Shown in pieces: positions 29,988-37,911 of a stretch of 64,000 bases of DNA. The DNA is from Candidatus Palauibacter poriticola. GTDB lineage: Bacteria > Gemmatimonadota > Gemmatimonadetes > Palauibacterales > Palauibacteraceae. The DNA is taken from positions 17,996 through 81,995 of the forward strand of contig JAAXHJ010000061.1 in the NCBI GenBank assembly GCA_012270965.1, read 5' to 3'. Both the position numbers and the translations under genes were made by a program. Each line of letters starts with the position of its first letter. Positions within the stretch are counted from its first letter, which is position 1. The notes below the pieces were generated by a model. The model worked only from the letters and a program-made list of their open reading frames with translations. It searched no databases and was not told the origin of the DNA.

Positions 29988-31752
29988 CTTCCGCCCCCTC
30001 GCCATCAAGCCAGAACGGTTCGCCAACCTGGTACGGATCCGCGTCCTGCTCGGCGGGTGGTCTCCGGTCGATCAAACCAAAGCGGCGCACCGGCCGCGCG
30101 AAACGCCGCGCCTCGGCCGCCAGCGCCTCGGCCGCCAGCCCCATGACGGTCGTGCCTCCCGTTACGTTCACGAACACATCATCGGCACCGACGAGATGCC
30201 TCCGTCCGGCCTTCACCGCCGCCTGTATCTCGCCATGGCCGCCGTGGGGGTCGATCCGGACCGCCTCGATCCGGCCGGCGAACCGCGCGTGATTCGCTGC
30301 CTGCTCGACCAGCACCTCCGTCTCCGGCGAACAAATCGCGAGGCAGATCGTCGGCTCGGCATCGTCCGCCGCCGCCCGGCACGCCTCCAGCGCGCTGAAT
30401 AGCACGCCGGGGCGCCTGCCGACCGGGCTCACTAGCACGCGCTCGCCGACGTCTCCGAACGTCAGCGACCAGTCCGGGAACATCTTTAGCTCTCCCCACA
30501 CCTCCGTGATTCGCCTTTCCTGCAGGGCTGTCTGCTGGCCCAGCAAATCCTGCTTGCGCATGCCGTGGTGGGCGTAGGCGTTCCGCGTTTCGGAGAGGCC
30601 ATTCCAGAACTTGCCCAGCCGGCACTGCTCGTCTGACAGCAAGACCTTGAGTTCCGAGTCTCGATAAACCGCCCCGATCGCGCCAAGAAGACTTGCCGCT
30701 CTACCGCGTGATCCATGAAAGTCCAGCCACCCGGCTCCCGATTCGAGACGCCACACCGCCCATGAGACGGTCCACTCGTCCATCATCCCGAGCGCCGTCG
30801 CGATGCTTCCCCGCTGCAACAGATCGTCGATGATCGCCCCCTGTCGGGTCAGCTCGCCTCTCGACAGCTCGACTTTTGCCTTCCAACCACCGCCAGCCAC
30901 TGGGTCATCCGGGAGTGCGAACTTGCGAAGCGTGTCCTCGAACCGCCGCACGAGTTCGTTGGTCAGCGGGAGGCGGTGATCTCCAGACAACCGCCTCCCG
31001 AGGGGTCTCAAGCTCTGCCGGAGAATGTCACGCGCATGCCGGCCCAACTCGAGCGGCAACCCCGAATGGTAGGCCTTCGACAGGTCCTTCAGACATTTGT
31101 CCAGTTGCCGAATCGACGGGTGGTCCGATCCGGTGGCCAGAGCTTCGGCAAGCGGAAGGGCACTGCCCGTGTCGCGCAGGACTCGCAGGGCGTAAACCCA
31201 CCGCGGCAACTCCAAGAGCGGACGGAGGTCAAAAAAAGTGTTGGGTTGATCCCCCGGACCACCGAACACGCCGTAGTGCGCGCCGCGTACGCGGGCGATT
31301 CCGAGTGCCTCCAAGTAGAGGACGGCCGTGTACGCCAAGAACGAGAAGTGCCGGAACCCGTGCGTAAGGTCCACGGTAAGGTCAACAGAACCTCGTTCGG
31401 AAACTCGTTTGCAAACAGCGAGGAGGTATTCGTTTACACTTGCCTGCGTGTATCCGGATGGCACGGCCACACGCTCGACGGCACAGGCCGTACTGCGGAG
31501 TTCCTCCTGAAGAAGCGGCCAGCTTTCACGTTTGGCCTCAGGCGTGCAGAGGGCGATCACCCGGTCTGGACGAGCTTCGTCCTGGAGAAGGTTGAGCAGG
31601 GCGACGGGCGCGAAACGCGATTCCGCGCACCGCCCATCCAAGGTGTAGGACGCCGCTATTGGGTTCGTCCCGAGCACGGTGAGGAGGATGTGCTCGCGGG
31701 TTTCCAAGACCGAAACCACCCTTCCCGCCTCGGGCGCGTCACCCACTCTCAC
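29971..31752 (-). CDS. CARF-HEPN-CARF protein, Csx2/DxTHG family with an added second CARF-like domain
   Basis: 593 residues. The N-terminal sensor domain (about 20-185) has ILLTVLGTNP and VDLTHGFRHFSFLAY, the DxTHG motif of the TM1812/Csx2 group of CRISPR-associated proteins. A helical region follows, and around 388-396 the sequence ETRNAYAHH supplies an R-x4-H motif (Arg390, His395) typical of HEPN ribonucleases. Members I know end soon after this. Here another 160 residues follow with LVSPVGRRPGV, ICLAICSPETEVLVEQ and VNVTGGTTVMGLAAEAL (528-544), closely matching the TGGTKxM motif of CARF domains in Csm6 and Card1-type proteins. The role inferred is RNA cleavage triggered by cyclic oligoadenylate from Cmr2. 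The GTG start overlaps the stop of the upstream nuclease-ATPase gene, and the gene's 3' end overlaps cmr1. Confidence 0.85.
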   Translation of the reverse strand: MRVGDAPEAGRVVSVLETREHILLTVLGTNPIAASYTLDGRCAESRFAPVALLNLLQDEARPDRVIALCTPEAKRESWPLLQEELRSTACAVERVAVPSGYTQASVNEYLLAVCKRVSERGSVDLTVDLTHGFRHFSFLAYTAVLYLEALGIARVRGAHYGVFGGPGDQPNTFFDLRPLLELPRWVYALRVLRDTGSALPLAEALATGSDHPSIRQLDKCLKDLSKAYHSGLPLELGRHARDILRQSLRPLGRRLSGDHRLPLTNELVRRFEDTLRKFALPDDPVAGGGWKAKVELSRGELTRQGAIIDDLLQRGSIATALGMMDEWTVSWAVWRLESGAGWLDFHGSRGRAASLLGAIGAVYRDSELKVLLSDEQCRLGKFWNGLSETRNAYAHHGMRKQDLLGQQTALQERRITEVWGELKMFPDWSLTFGDVGERVLVSPVGRRPGVLFSALEACRAAADDAEPTICLAICSPETEVLVEQAANHARFAGRIEAVRIDPHGGHGEIQAAVKAGRRHLVGADDVFVNVTGGTTVMGLAAEALAAEARRFARPVRRFGLIDRRPPAEQDADPYQVGEPFWLDGEGAEDADAN

Positions 31753-33302
31753 GCCCTCTCCACGTCGAATCCCACCACGTTCCGCGCCGCCTTGCTGAAC
31801 TCCACACCGACCAAGAACACGTCGGCGCTTCCGTCTCGGTATTTGTCAGCGTAGCGCCGCTCCCTCAGCTGCGTGATCGCCGTGCCCGCAGGCGTCATCT
31901 CCACGACCTTGAATTCGAACAGATACACGTTGCCCGCGAATCGTACGGCCATGTCCAGGCGGCCGTGGCTCGTGCGATCCTCCACCGTCACGTCGAGTCC
32001 CAACGCCGCGAAGTAGGAATAGAACACGCTGGCGTAGTAGCCCTCGTAGTCTGCGATGTCGTTGTTCGTGTACCATTCGTACGGAATGCTCGAGAAAAAC
32101 GACTCGAACACGGCCCTCAGGCCGTCCAAGTCCGCCGCCGCCAGAAGCTCGTACAACCGAACGCTGTTCGCCGTCTGCCGGGTCGCGTTCCTCACCAGAT
32201 AGCGCAGCAGGCTCCGGTTCAGGCTCTGTCGCACCTCCCGGTTGGGGTACCCGAGCCGGTAGACGGGTCCGCCGCCGAGACTGGCCTCCCCGGTGATGGT
32301 CAGATATCCAGTTTGGAATAGAAGCGCCTCGGTTGCCATCTCGTCCACGTCGAAAGTGGAGAGGAGGTCACCGCTCCCCATCATGCTTCCGAGTTCCACC
32401 GAGCTGACGCGGCGCCTGAAAAGCGTCTCCACAAGGAACGAGGGCGTGCCGGTTTCGAACCAGTAGGCGTCGAATTTCCGCTTTCGTAACAGCAGCAGAA
32501 TGTCGAATGGGTTGTAGACCTGATCTCCCAGCCAACGGTAGCCGTTGTACCAATCGCGGATCTTCTCCCTGTCCAGCCCGTTCAGTTCCGGAGCGAACAC
32601 GTCGTCGAGGTCCCGGTCGGTGTATCCGCAGATGGCCGAGAAATCCGGTTCGAGCGTGATGTCGATCAGGTTGTTGAGGCCCGAGAACAGGCTGACCTTG
32701 GAGAACTTGCTGACGCCTGTGAAAAAGCTGAACCGGACGTGGGCATCCGCGTCCTTGACCACCCCGTAGAGGCCCTGCAGAAAGTCGCGGTTCGCCCGCG
32801 AGATCTCCGGCGCGGCGAGCGCGTCTAGGATAGGTTTGTCGTACTCGTCGACCAGCACCGCGACGCGCCGTCCCTCTCTGCCGTGGAGCGCTTCGATCAG
32901 CGCGGCGAGCCGCTCGGGTCCCGTCGAGTATCGCGACACTACGCCCGACCGTCTCGCCACTGCGTCGAGCTGAGCCATGAGATTCGCGTGCAGCGAGCCG
33001 GACTCGCGGAAACTGCCGCCGCCGAAGCTCAGCCGCAGTACGGGGCGGTGCGCACGCCAGTCCCACCGGTCGTGGATGTCCAACCCGCGAAAAAGAGTCT
33101 CATTCCCCTCAAACAGCTCCTTGCACGTGTCCAAGAAAAGACTCTTGCCGAAGCGCCGGGGTCGTGACAGGAAGTAGTGCTTCCCTCCTCCAAGCAATCG
33201 CGACAGGAAGGCCGTCTTGTCGACGTAGTAGTACCCCTCCGTCCGGATTTCCCGGAAGGTCTGAATGCCGATGGGCAGCTTGCGCTTGGCGTGGACCATC
33301 AT
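31749..33302 (-). CDS. AAA-ATPase-like protein with C-terminal PD-(D/E)XK nuclease-like domain
   Basis: About 517 residues. KLPIGIQTFREIRTEGYYYVDKT and FLSRPRRFGKSLFLDT (Walker A variant, residues about 45-60) define the AAA-ATPase_like family. VAVLVDEYDKPIL is Walker B, and FFTGVSKFSKVSLFSGLNNL is also conserved. The C-terminal domain (about 400-517) resembles PDDEXK_9/DUF1703: GYYASVFYSYFAALG, then GRLDMAVRF and VYLFEFKVVE give the D...ExK catalytic set. Such genes are common and usually of unknown function. This one is the first gene of the type III-B operon and its stop overlaps the CARF-HEPN-CARF start (GTGA). Two ATGs (33302, 33299) are possible; AGGCGGG lies upstream. A 176-base gap separates it from the array and may hold the promoter, though none is obvious. 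Confidence 0.85.
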   Translation of the reverse strand: MMVHAKRKLPIGIQTFREIRTEGYYYVDKTAFLSRLLGGGKHYFLSRPRRFGKSLFLDTCKELFEGNETLFRGLDIHDRWDWRAHRPVLRLSFGGGSFRESGSLHANLMAQLDAVARRSGVVSRYSTGPERLAALIEALHGREGRRVAVLVDEYDKPILDALAAPEISRANRDFLQGLYGVVKDADAHVRFSFFTGVSKFSKVSLFSGLNNLIDITLEPDFSAICGYTDRDLDDVFAPELNGLDREKIRDWYNGYRWLGDQVYNPFDILLLLRKRKFDAYWFETGTPSFLVETLFRRRVSSVELGSMMGSGDLLSTFDVDEMATEALLFQTGYLTITGEASLGGGPVYRLGYPNREVRQSLNRSLLRYLVRNATRQTANSVRLYELLAAADLDGLRAVFESFFSSIPYEWYTNNDIADYEGYYASVFYSYFAALGLDVTVEDRTSHGRLDMAVRFAGNVYLFEFKVVEMTPAGTAITQLRERRYADKYRDGSADVFLVGVEFSKAARNVVGFDVERA

Positions 33303-33431
33303 GATTCGCCCGCCTGAGGTTCGATACGTCGGGACGCTAAGCGAAACGCGTTCACGTCGCAACGCTGGACGCTGGAAGTGTGTGCGGACCAAGTCGCGGC
33401 GCTGACGAGGGCGACCTCGCAGGCCGGGGGC

Positions 33432-33452
33432 GCTTCCATGAGGGCGGCACGG
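33432..33452 (-). repeat. decayed CRISPR repeat fragment beyond the array end
   Basis: GCTTCCATGAGGGCGGCACGG matches the first 21 bases of the array repeat (plus-strand reading) at 17 positions. It lies 47 bases before the first intact repeat. It has lost the palindromic half, as has the truncated repeat at 33553. Confidence 0.4.
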
Positions 33453-33478
33453 GTCGAGAACCTGTTCGAGTTCCAGCC

Positions 33479-35481
33479 GCTTCAATGAGGCCGGGGCGGA
33501 TCCGCCCCGGAAAGTCGACCGCATGGAGATGGGGACGGGCGGGCCGTACACGGCTTCAATGAGGCCGGGGCGACAGGGGCGGAACCGAAGGTTGACGCGC
33601 TGGCTTCAATGAGGCCGGGGCGGATCCGCCCCGGAAAGGTAGGGTACGTCACGCGGCCCGGAGAATCGCTCCGGCGCGCTTCAATGAGGCCGGGGCGGAT
33701 CCGCCCCGGAAAGGCCACCGCAGTACTCACATTCGTGGCCGCTTTCCGATTCGCTTCAATGAGGCCGGGGCGGATCCGCCCCGGAAAGGCGCCAGCTGGC
33801 GGCGCGCGAGTCCATCTCCACCTCCACGCTTCAATGAGGCCGGGGCGGATCCGCCCCGGAAAGGGATGTCGCGTTGAGGGAGGCCATGCGCTGGCGGTCG
33901 CTTCAATGAGGCCGGGGCGGATCCGCCCCGGAAAGTGGAACAGTTGCTAAGCGGGGTCAATATCAACTGGCAGTTGCTTCAATGAGGCCGGGGCGGATCC
34001 GCCCCGGAAAGACCGCCCCGGCGCGAGAACACCGAGAAAGGGAGAGGCTTCAATGAGGCCGGGGCGGATCCGCCCCGGAAAGGCCCTCCGGCGTGACGTC
34101 CCACACCATGATTTCGCCGTTGCTTCAATGAGGCCGGGGCGGATCCGCCCCGGAAAGAAGACGGCATTGAAGTCGCCGTCTTCCCAACGGAGGACGCTTC
34201 AATGAGGCCGGGGCGGATCCGCCCCGGAAAGATGGAAGCTTACGCCGAGGTTGGCGTGGACCATGATCTCGCTTCAATGAGGCCGGGGCGGATCCGCCCC
34301 GGAAAGGTTGGGGCGGCAGACTGTAAGTTGCGCCCCAACAAAAGCTTCAATGAGGCCGGGGCGGATCCGCCCCGGAAAGATGCCTGACACCGCCGGCACC
34401 AATCCGGAAAAGGCGCCGCTTCAATGAGGCCGGGGCGGATCCGCCCCGGAAAGGCGGACTTTTTGCTCCGCTACGGCCCCGCCGCGCTTCAATGAGGCCG
34501 GGGCGGATCCGCCCCGGAAAGTCCGCTCCGCCCGGTAGACGTTCTCCGTCTGCGTCGGCGGCTTCAATGAGGCCGGGGCGGATCCGCCCCGGAAAGCTCG
34601 TAGACCACGGCGTCGTCAAACATCTCCCGCTCCTCGCTTCAATGAGGCCGGGGCGGATCCGCCCCGGAAAGGAAGAAGACGTATCGCGGCTACGCCGCGA
34701 AGTTCCCGGGGCTTCAATGAGGCCGGGGCGGATCCGCCCCGGAAAGATGATACTAATACCCTTGCCACCGTTGCGCAAGCAAAGCTTCAATGAGGCCGGG
34801 GCGGATCCGCCCCGGAAAGTCTGACCGACCGCGGCCAAGCGCTTCTCTCTCTGTGGCTTCAATGAGGCCGGGGCGGATCCGCCCCGGAAAGATCCTTGAG
34901 GGAATCAAGGATGGGCGCAAGTTCGATCGCTTCAATGAGGCCGGGGCGGATCCGCCCCGGAAAGTGCCGGCGGGTGCGAGCGGGGTGGTTGCTGCTTGGC
35001 CGGCTTCAATGAGGCCGGGGCGGATCCGCCCCGGAAAGCTGATCGCCGCGGCGAAGGAGTCCTTCGTTCCTGATCGCCGGCTTCAATGAGGCCGGGGCGG
35101 ATCCGCCCCGGAAAGTCAGGCCATGAACGACGATGAGAAACTCAACTTCATGGCTTCAATGAGGCCGGGGCGGATCCGCCCCGGAAAGTTTCCCGGTCTC
35201 GCGGTCAATCCGCCGGGCCGGGTGAAGCTTCAATGAGGCCGGGGCGGATCCGCCCCGGAAAGCATATGCCCCCCCCGAGAAGGATCATCAGGATCAAAAG
35301 GCTTCAATGAGGCCGGGGCGGATCCGCCCCGGAAAGCGGTGGGGCGTCCGGCCCCGGGAACGGGACTCGAAGCTTCAATGAGGCCGGGGCGGATCCGCCC
35401 CGGAAAGGTGTTTTCCGGCGTATCGAGCGGGGATCGGCTGCGGATGCTTCAATGAGGCCGGGGCGGATCCGCCCCGGAAAG
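33479..35481 (-). CRISPR. CRISPR array, 28 repeats of 36 bases with 27 spacers
   Basis: The repeat read on the plus strand begins GCTTCAATGAGG and ends CCCCGGAAAG; between them is a perfect 20-base palindrome, CCGGGGCGGATCCGCCCCGG. Intact copies look identical by eye. Repeat starts are 33479, 33603, 33678, 33753, 33828, 33900, 33976, 34047, 34122, 34196, 34271, 34344, 34418, 34486, 34561, 34636, 34711, 34784, 34856, 34929, 35003, 35080, 35153, 35227, 35301, 35372 and 35446, plus a truncated one at 33553 that keeps only its first 20 bases. Spacers are about 32-41 bases. On the minus strand the repeat ends CTCATTGAAGC, matching the usual ATTGAAAC-type crRNA handle, so transcription runs leftward from the cas2 side. 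Decayed repeats at the left end agree with that being the old end. Confidence 0.97.
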
Positions 35482-35699
35482 CTACCGTGTGGCAACTTCA
35501 AGAGCAACAACGCACTGCCGGGGCGTTTGCGACCGCTGGGCCTCGCGGCCGCATCCCGGCAGGGGATGTCCTGTACACACCTGGTTGTCAAATAGCCAAC
35601 GCGTTGGGGAACTTCTGGTTAGCGACGATGCGACCGCTCCCGGTGGGGCGTCCGGTACCGGAGCGCTCGCGCCATCGCACGGCAGTTCGTTCCCACGCG
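35482..35699 (-). promoter_or_regulatory. CRISPR leader
   Basis: 218 bases between the newest repeat and the cas2 stop, without a gene. It is richer in A/T than its surroundings, notably around 35575-35625. On the minus strand a TTGACA box lies at 35586-35591, pointing at the array about 100 bases away; no good -10 box follows at 17 bases, so the promoter call is weak. The position next to cas2 and the intact repeats supports leader identity. Confidence 0.6.
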
Positions 35700-35993
35700 T
35701 CATATCACAATAGCCCGTCTCGTCGGCGCTTCATAGGATTTGCCCAGACTCTCGACGCGAGGCTCTACGCGGTCCGCCAACCCCACGTCAACGATGAGGA
35801 TGTGGTCCTCCGATGGCTTGATGAGGGCCTCCAGATCGGCCGCCATCTCCGCGCGGCGGCGGGCCGTGAGCCTGCACTGAAACACCGACAGCTGCAGCCA
35901 CCGCCCGTACCCCTTCATCGTCTTGAACACGTGCTTCCAACGCTTGGGATCGGCGATGTCGTAGGTTACGAGGTACAGCCGTTCCGCCGCCAT
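35700..35993 (-). CDS. cas2: CRISPR integrase subunit Cas2
   Basis: 97 residues, ferredoxin-like. LYLVTYDIADPKRWKHVFKTMKGYG holds the conserved Asp12 (core: YLVTYDIADPKRWKHVF), and LQLSVFQCRLT is the second strand motif. With Cas1 it forms the spacer integrase. The gene follows cas4-cas1 by 12 bases on the same strand and borders the leader. It is the only cas2 in the window and therefore serves both effector systems. Confidence 0.95.
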   Translation of the reverse strand: MAAERLYLVTYDIADPKRWKHVFKTMKGYGRWLQLSVFQCRLTARRRAEMAADLEALIKPSEDHILIVDVGLADRVEPRVESLGKSYEAPTRRAIVI

Positions 35994-36005
35994 GGCGAGC
36001 GTGGC

Positions 36006-37766
36006 TCAGCGCGGAAGGTAGTGCGGGTAGGAGGCGATCTCGCCCTGCAAGTGTCGCGCGAGGAGACGGGCCTGCACCTCGATGAGGCGTCGCATCGACA
36101 CCTGATAGCCGAAGAGGGGATGGGTCGTCTCCGTCGCCATGCGGCGTTCGAACGCGGCCATGAAGGCCTTCCGCCCCGATGGTTTGAGCGAGCAGGCCGT
36201 TCCGTTCATAACGAAGTCGTTCGGCTTGACCTCGCCGTTGTTCACGACCTGTATGACGGTGGAATCGGCGATGATCGGTCGAAACGGCTCCATGAGATCG
36301 AGGGCCAGCGCCGGCCTCCCGTGTCGCAGGCGGTGATAAAGGCCCATGTACGGATCGAGACCGGTCGAGGAGATCGTGTGCGTCATGGCGCGCGTCAGAA
36401 CCGCGTAGCCCAGCGACAACATCGCGTTGACGGGATCGCGGGGCGGGCGGCGGTTGCGGGTGGAGAAGGAGAACTCGCCGACTCCATTTTCGCGTCCCTG
36501 CGCCAACATGCGGCCGAAGCTGCCGAAGTAGATCGCCGCGGCCTCTCCCTCGAGGCCGAGAAGTTGCTGCGCGTCTTGCGCGTGGCGCGCGCGGCGGGCG
36601 ACACGCGTGAGTCCCGCCAGCGTCCGTTCCTTCCCATCCACGCCGTGCTCGGCCCTCCAGTTCCGGCGTAGCATGGTACGCGAGTTGCGAATCTTGGCAT
36701 CGACGAGATCGCGAGCGAAGTCGAGCCGACGCTCCTCGCTGAAGGCGGCGCGGTACTGGGCTTCGCGCACCGCGACGTTGCCGTTTCCGGTTCCGACCGT
36801 GTGGCCGAGGAACCATCCTCCCATGGAGAACCACGACACCGGGATCTCCGCACGCATCAAGGCGTGCAGAGCCGGCGTCGTGATCGAAACCGGTCCGAAC
36901 AGAAGCACCTGCGACACGTCGATCAGCGGCACTTCCACCCTGTCCTCGTCAATCTCGACGATCAGCCGCTGTCCACGCTTTCGCAGCCTCGCGCCCGGGG
37001 TCTGTACGTAGAGAGGCAGCGCCGGATCATCGGAAGGATTGAGTGGGCGCGGAGGGTGTCCCGTCTTGAACAGGTTGGTCTCGTCCGGCAGACATATCCC
37101 CGCCAGAGAACAACGCGGACACTTTGGACTGTCCTCCAGCGGGGGCGGCCGAACACCGGCCTCGGCTGCGGCACGGAGATCGCGAATCGCCTCCAATGTC
37201 CTGGTCCGCAGCGCGTCATCCAGAATGACCGGCACGCGCTCCCGCGAGCCCGCGTACCAGATCGCGCCCCGTTCGACGCGGTATCCGTTGTCCTCCAAGA
37301 TCATCGCTTGGACGCAGAGCTGGACGCGCTCCGGTTCGTAGACTCCGGCCGCCACGTGCGGCCGCTTCCCCTTCTTGAAGTCCACCGGCATGACGACGCC
37401 GTTACGCACGTCGAGCACATCCATCTTGGCGATGACCCCGAGCCGCTCGGAAGAGAGCGTAACGGAGCGCACGCGAGACGTTTCGTCGCCGAGTGCGCCC
37501 GGTGCTGGCAAACGTCCCGAGGCCCTGTCGACGCGTTTGTGGACGCGCCTTCCCTGTGCGGTATCCGAGCTATCGGCCCACTCTCCCTCGACCCATTCCA
37601 GGTACGCCAGTCGCGGACAGTACACCCATTCGTTCACCATCCGGGCGGGGATAAGCGGCGTTGAGGACTGAAGAGCCGGGAGGGGAGACCGCGCGGTTGG
37701 GGGTGGACGTGGGATTCGGGGTGCTGCACGACGACTTGACTGAGTCCGCCTCTTTCCGTGTTCCAT
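36006..37766 (-). CDS. cas4-cas1: Cas4-Cas1 fusion protein
   Basis: 586 residues. The Cas4 part (about 40-230) has Cys50 (WVYCPRLAYLEWVEG), VMPVDFKKGK (RecB-like Asp129 and Lys131) and CPRCSLAGIC with Cys216, 219 and 225, giving the four Fe-S ligands. The Cas1 part (about 245-586) has the YVQTPGARLRKRG-type start, SWFSMGGWFLG, EAAAIYFGSFGRML and DPYMGLYHRLRHGRPALALDLMEPFRP with Glu, His and Asp metal ligands. A Cas4-Cas1 fusion is characteristic of type I-G adaptation modules; Cas4 trims prespacers and defines the PAM end. ATG 37766 has GGAGACGCTGG upstream. A 40-residue basic, Pro-rich N-terminal extension precedes the Cas4 domain. Confidence 0.95.
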   Translation of the reverse strand: MEHGKRRTQSSRRAAPRIPRPPPTARSPLPALQSSTPLIPARMVNEWVYCPRLAYLEWVEGEWADSSDTAQGRRVHKRVDRASGRLPAPGALGDETSRVRSVTLSSERLGVIAKMDVLDVRNGVVMPVDFKKGKRPHVAAGVYEPERVQLCVQAMILEDNGYRVERGAIWYAGSRERVPVILDDALRTRTLEAIRDLRAAAEAGVRPPPLEDSPKCPRCSLAGICLPDETNLFKTGHPPRPLNPSDDPALPLYVQTPGARLRKRGQRLIVEIDEDRVEVPLIDVSQVLLFGPVSITTPALHALMRAEIPVSWFSMGGWFLGHTVGTGNGNVAVREAQYRAAFSEERRLDFARDLVDAKIRNSRTMLRRNWRAEHGVDGKERTLAGLTRVARRARHAQDAQQLLGLEGEAAAIYFGSFGRMLAQGRENGVGEFSFSTRNRRPPRDPVNAMLSLGYAVLTRAMTHTISSTGLDPYMGLYHRLRHGRPALALDLMEPFRPIIADSTVIQVVNNGEVKPNDFVMNGTACSLKPSGRKAFMAAFERRMATETTHPLFGYQVSMRRLIEVQARLLARHLQGEIASYPHYLPR

Positions 37767-37911
37767 CCAGCGTCTCCATGTGGGAGCTACGTCGAGATGG
37801 GCTTGTTGATACTACCTGTGAGAGGATTTGTTCCGACTAGCCGGAGCAGGCACCTCAGCTCCGAGGCAACCCGCCCTGCGCACCCGAGGAGCATGTCCGA
37901 GAACCAGGCCT

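Noticed and set aside
33600..35100. Open frames coding for repeated MRPGRIRPGK or FRGGSAPASLK peptides
   Set aside because: They are translations of the CRISPR repeat in its reading frames; spacing and sequence are fully explained by the array.
33479..35481. Rightward reading of the CRISPR array, towards cas2
   Set aside because: On the minus strand the repeat ends in the ATTGAAGC handle, decayed repeats are at the left end, and the cas2-side flank is gene-free like a leader; all favour leftward transcription.
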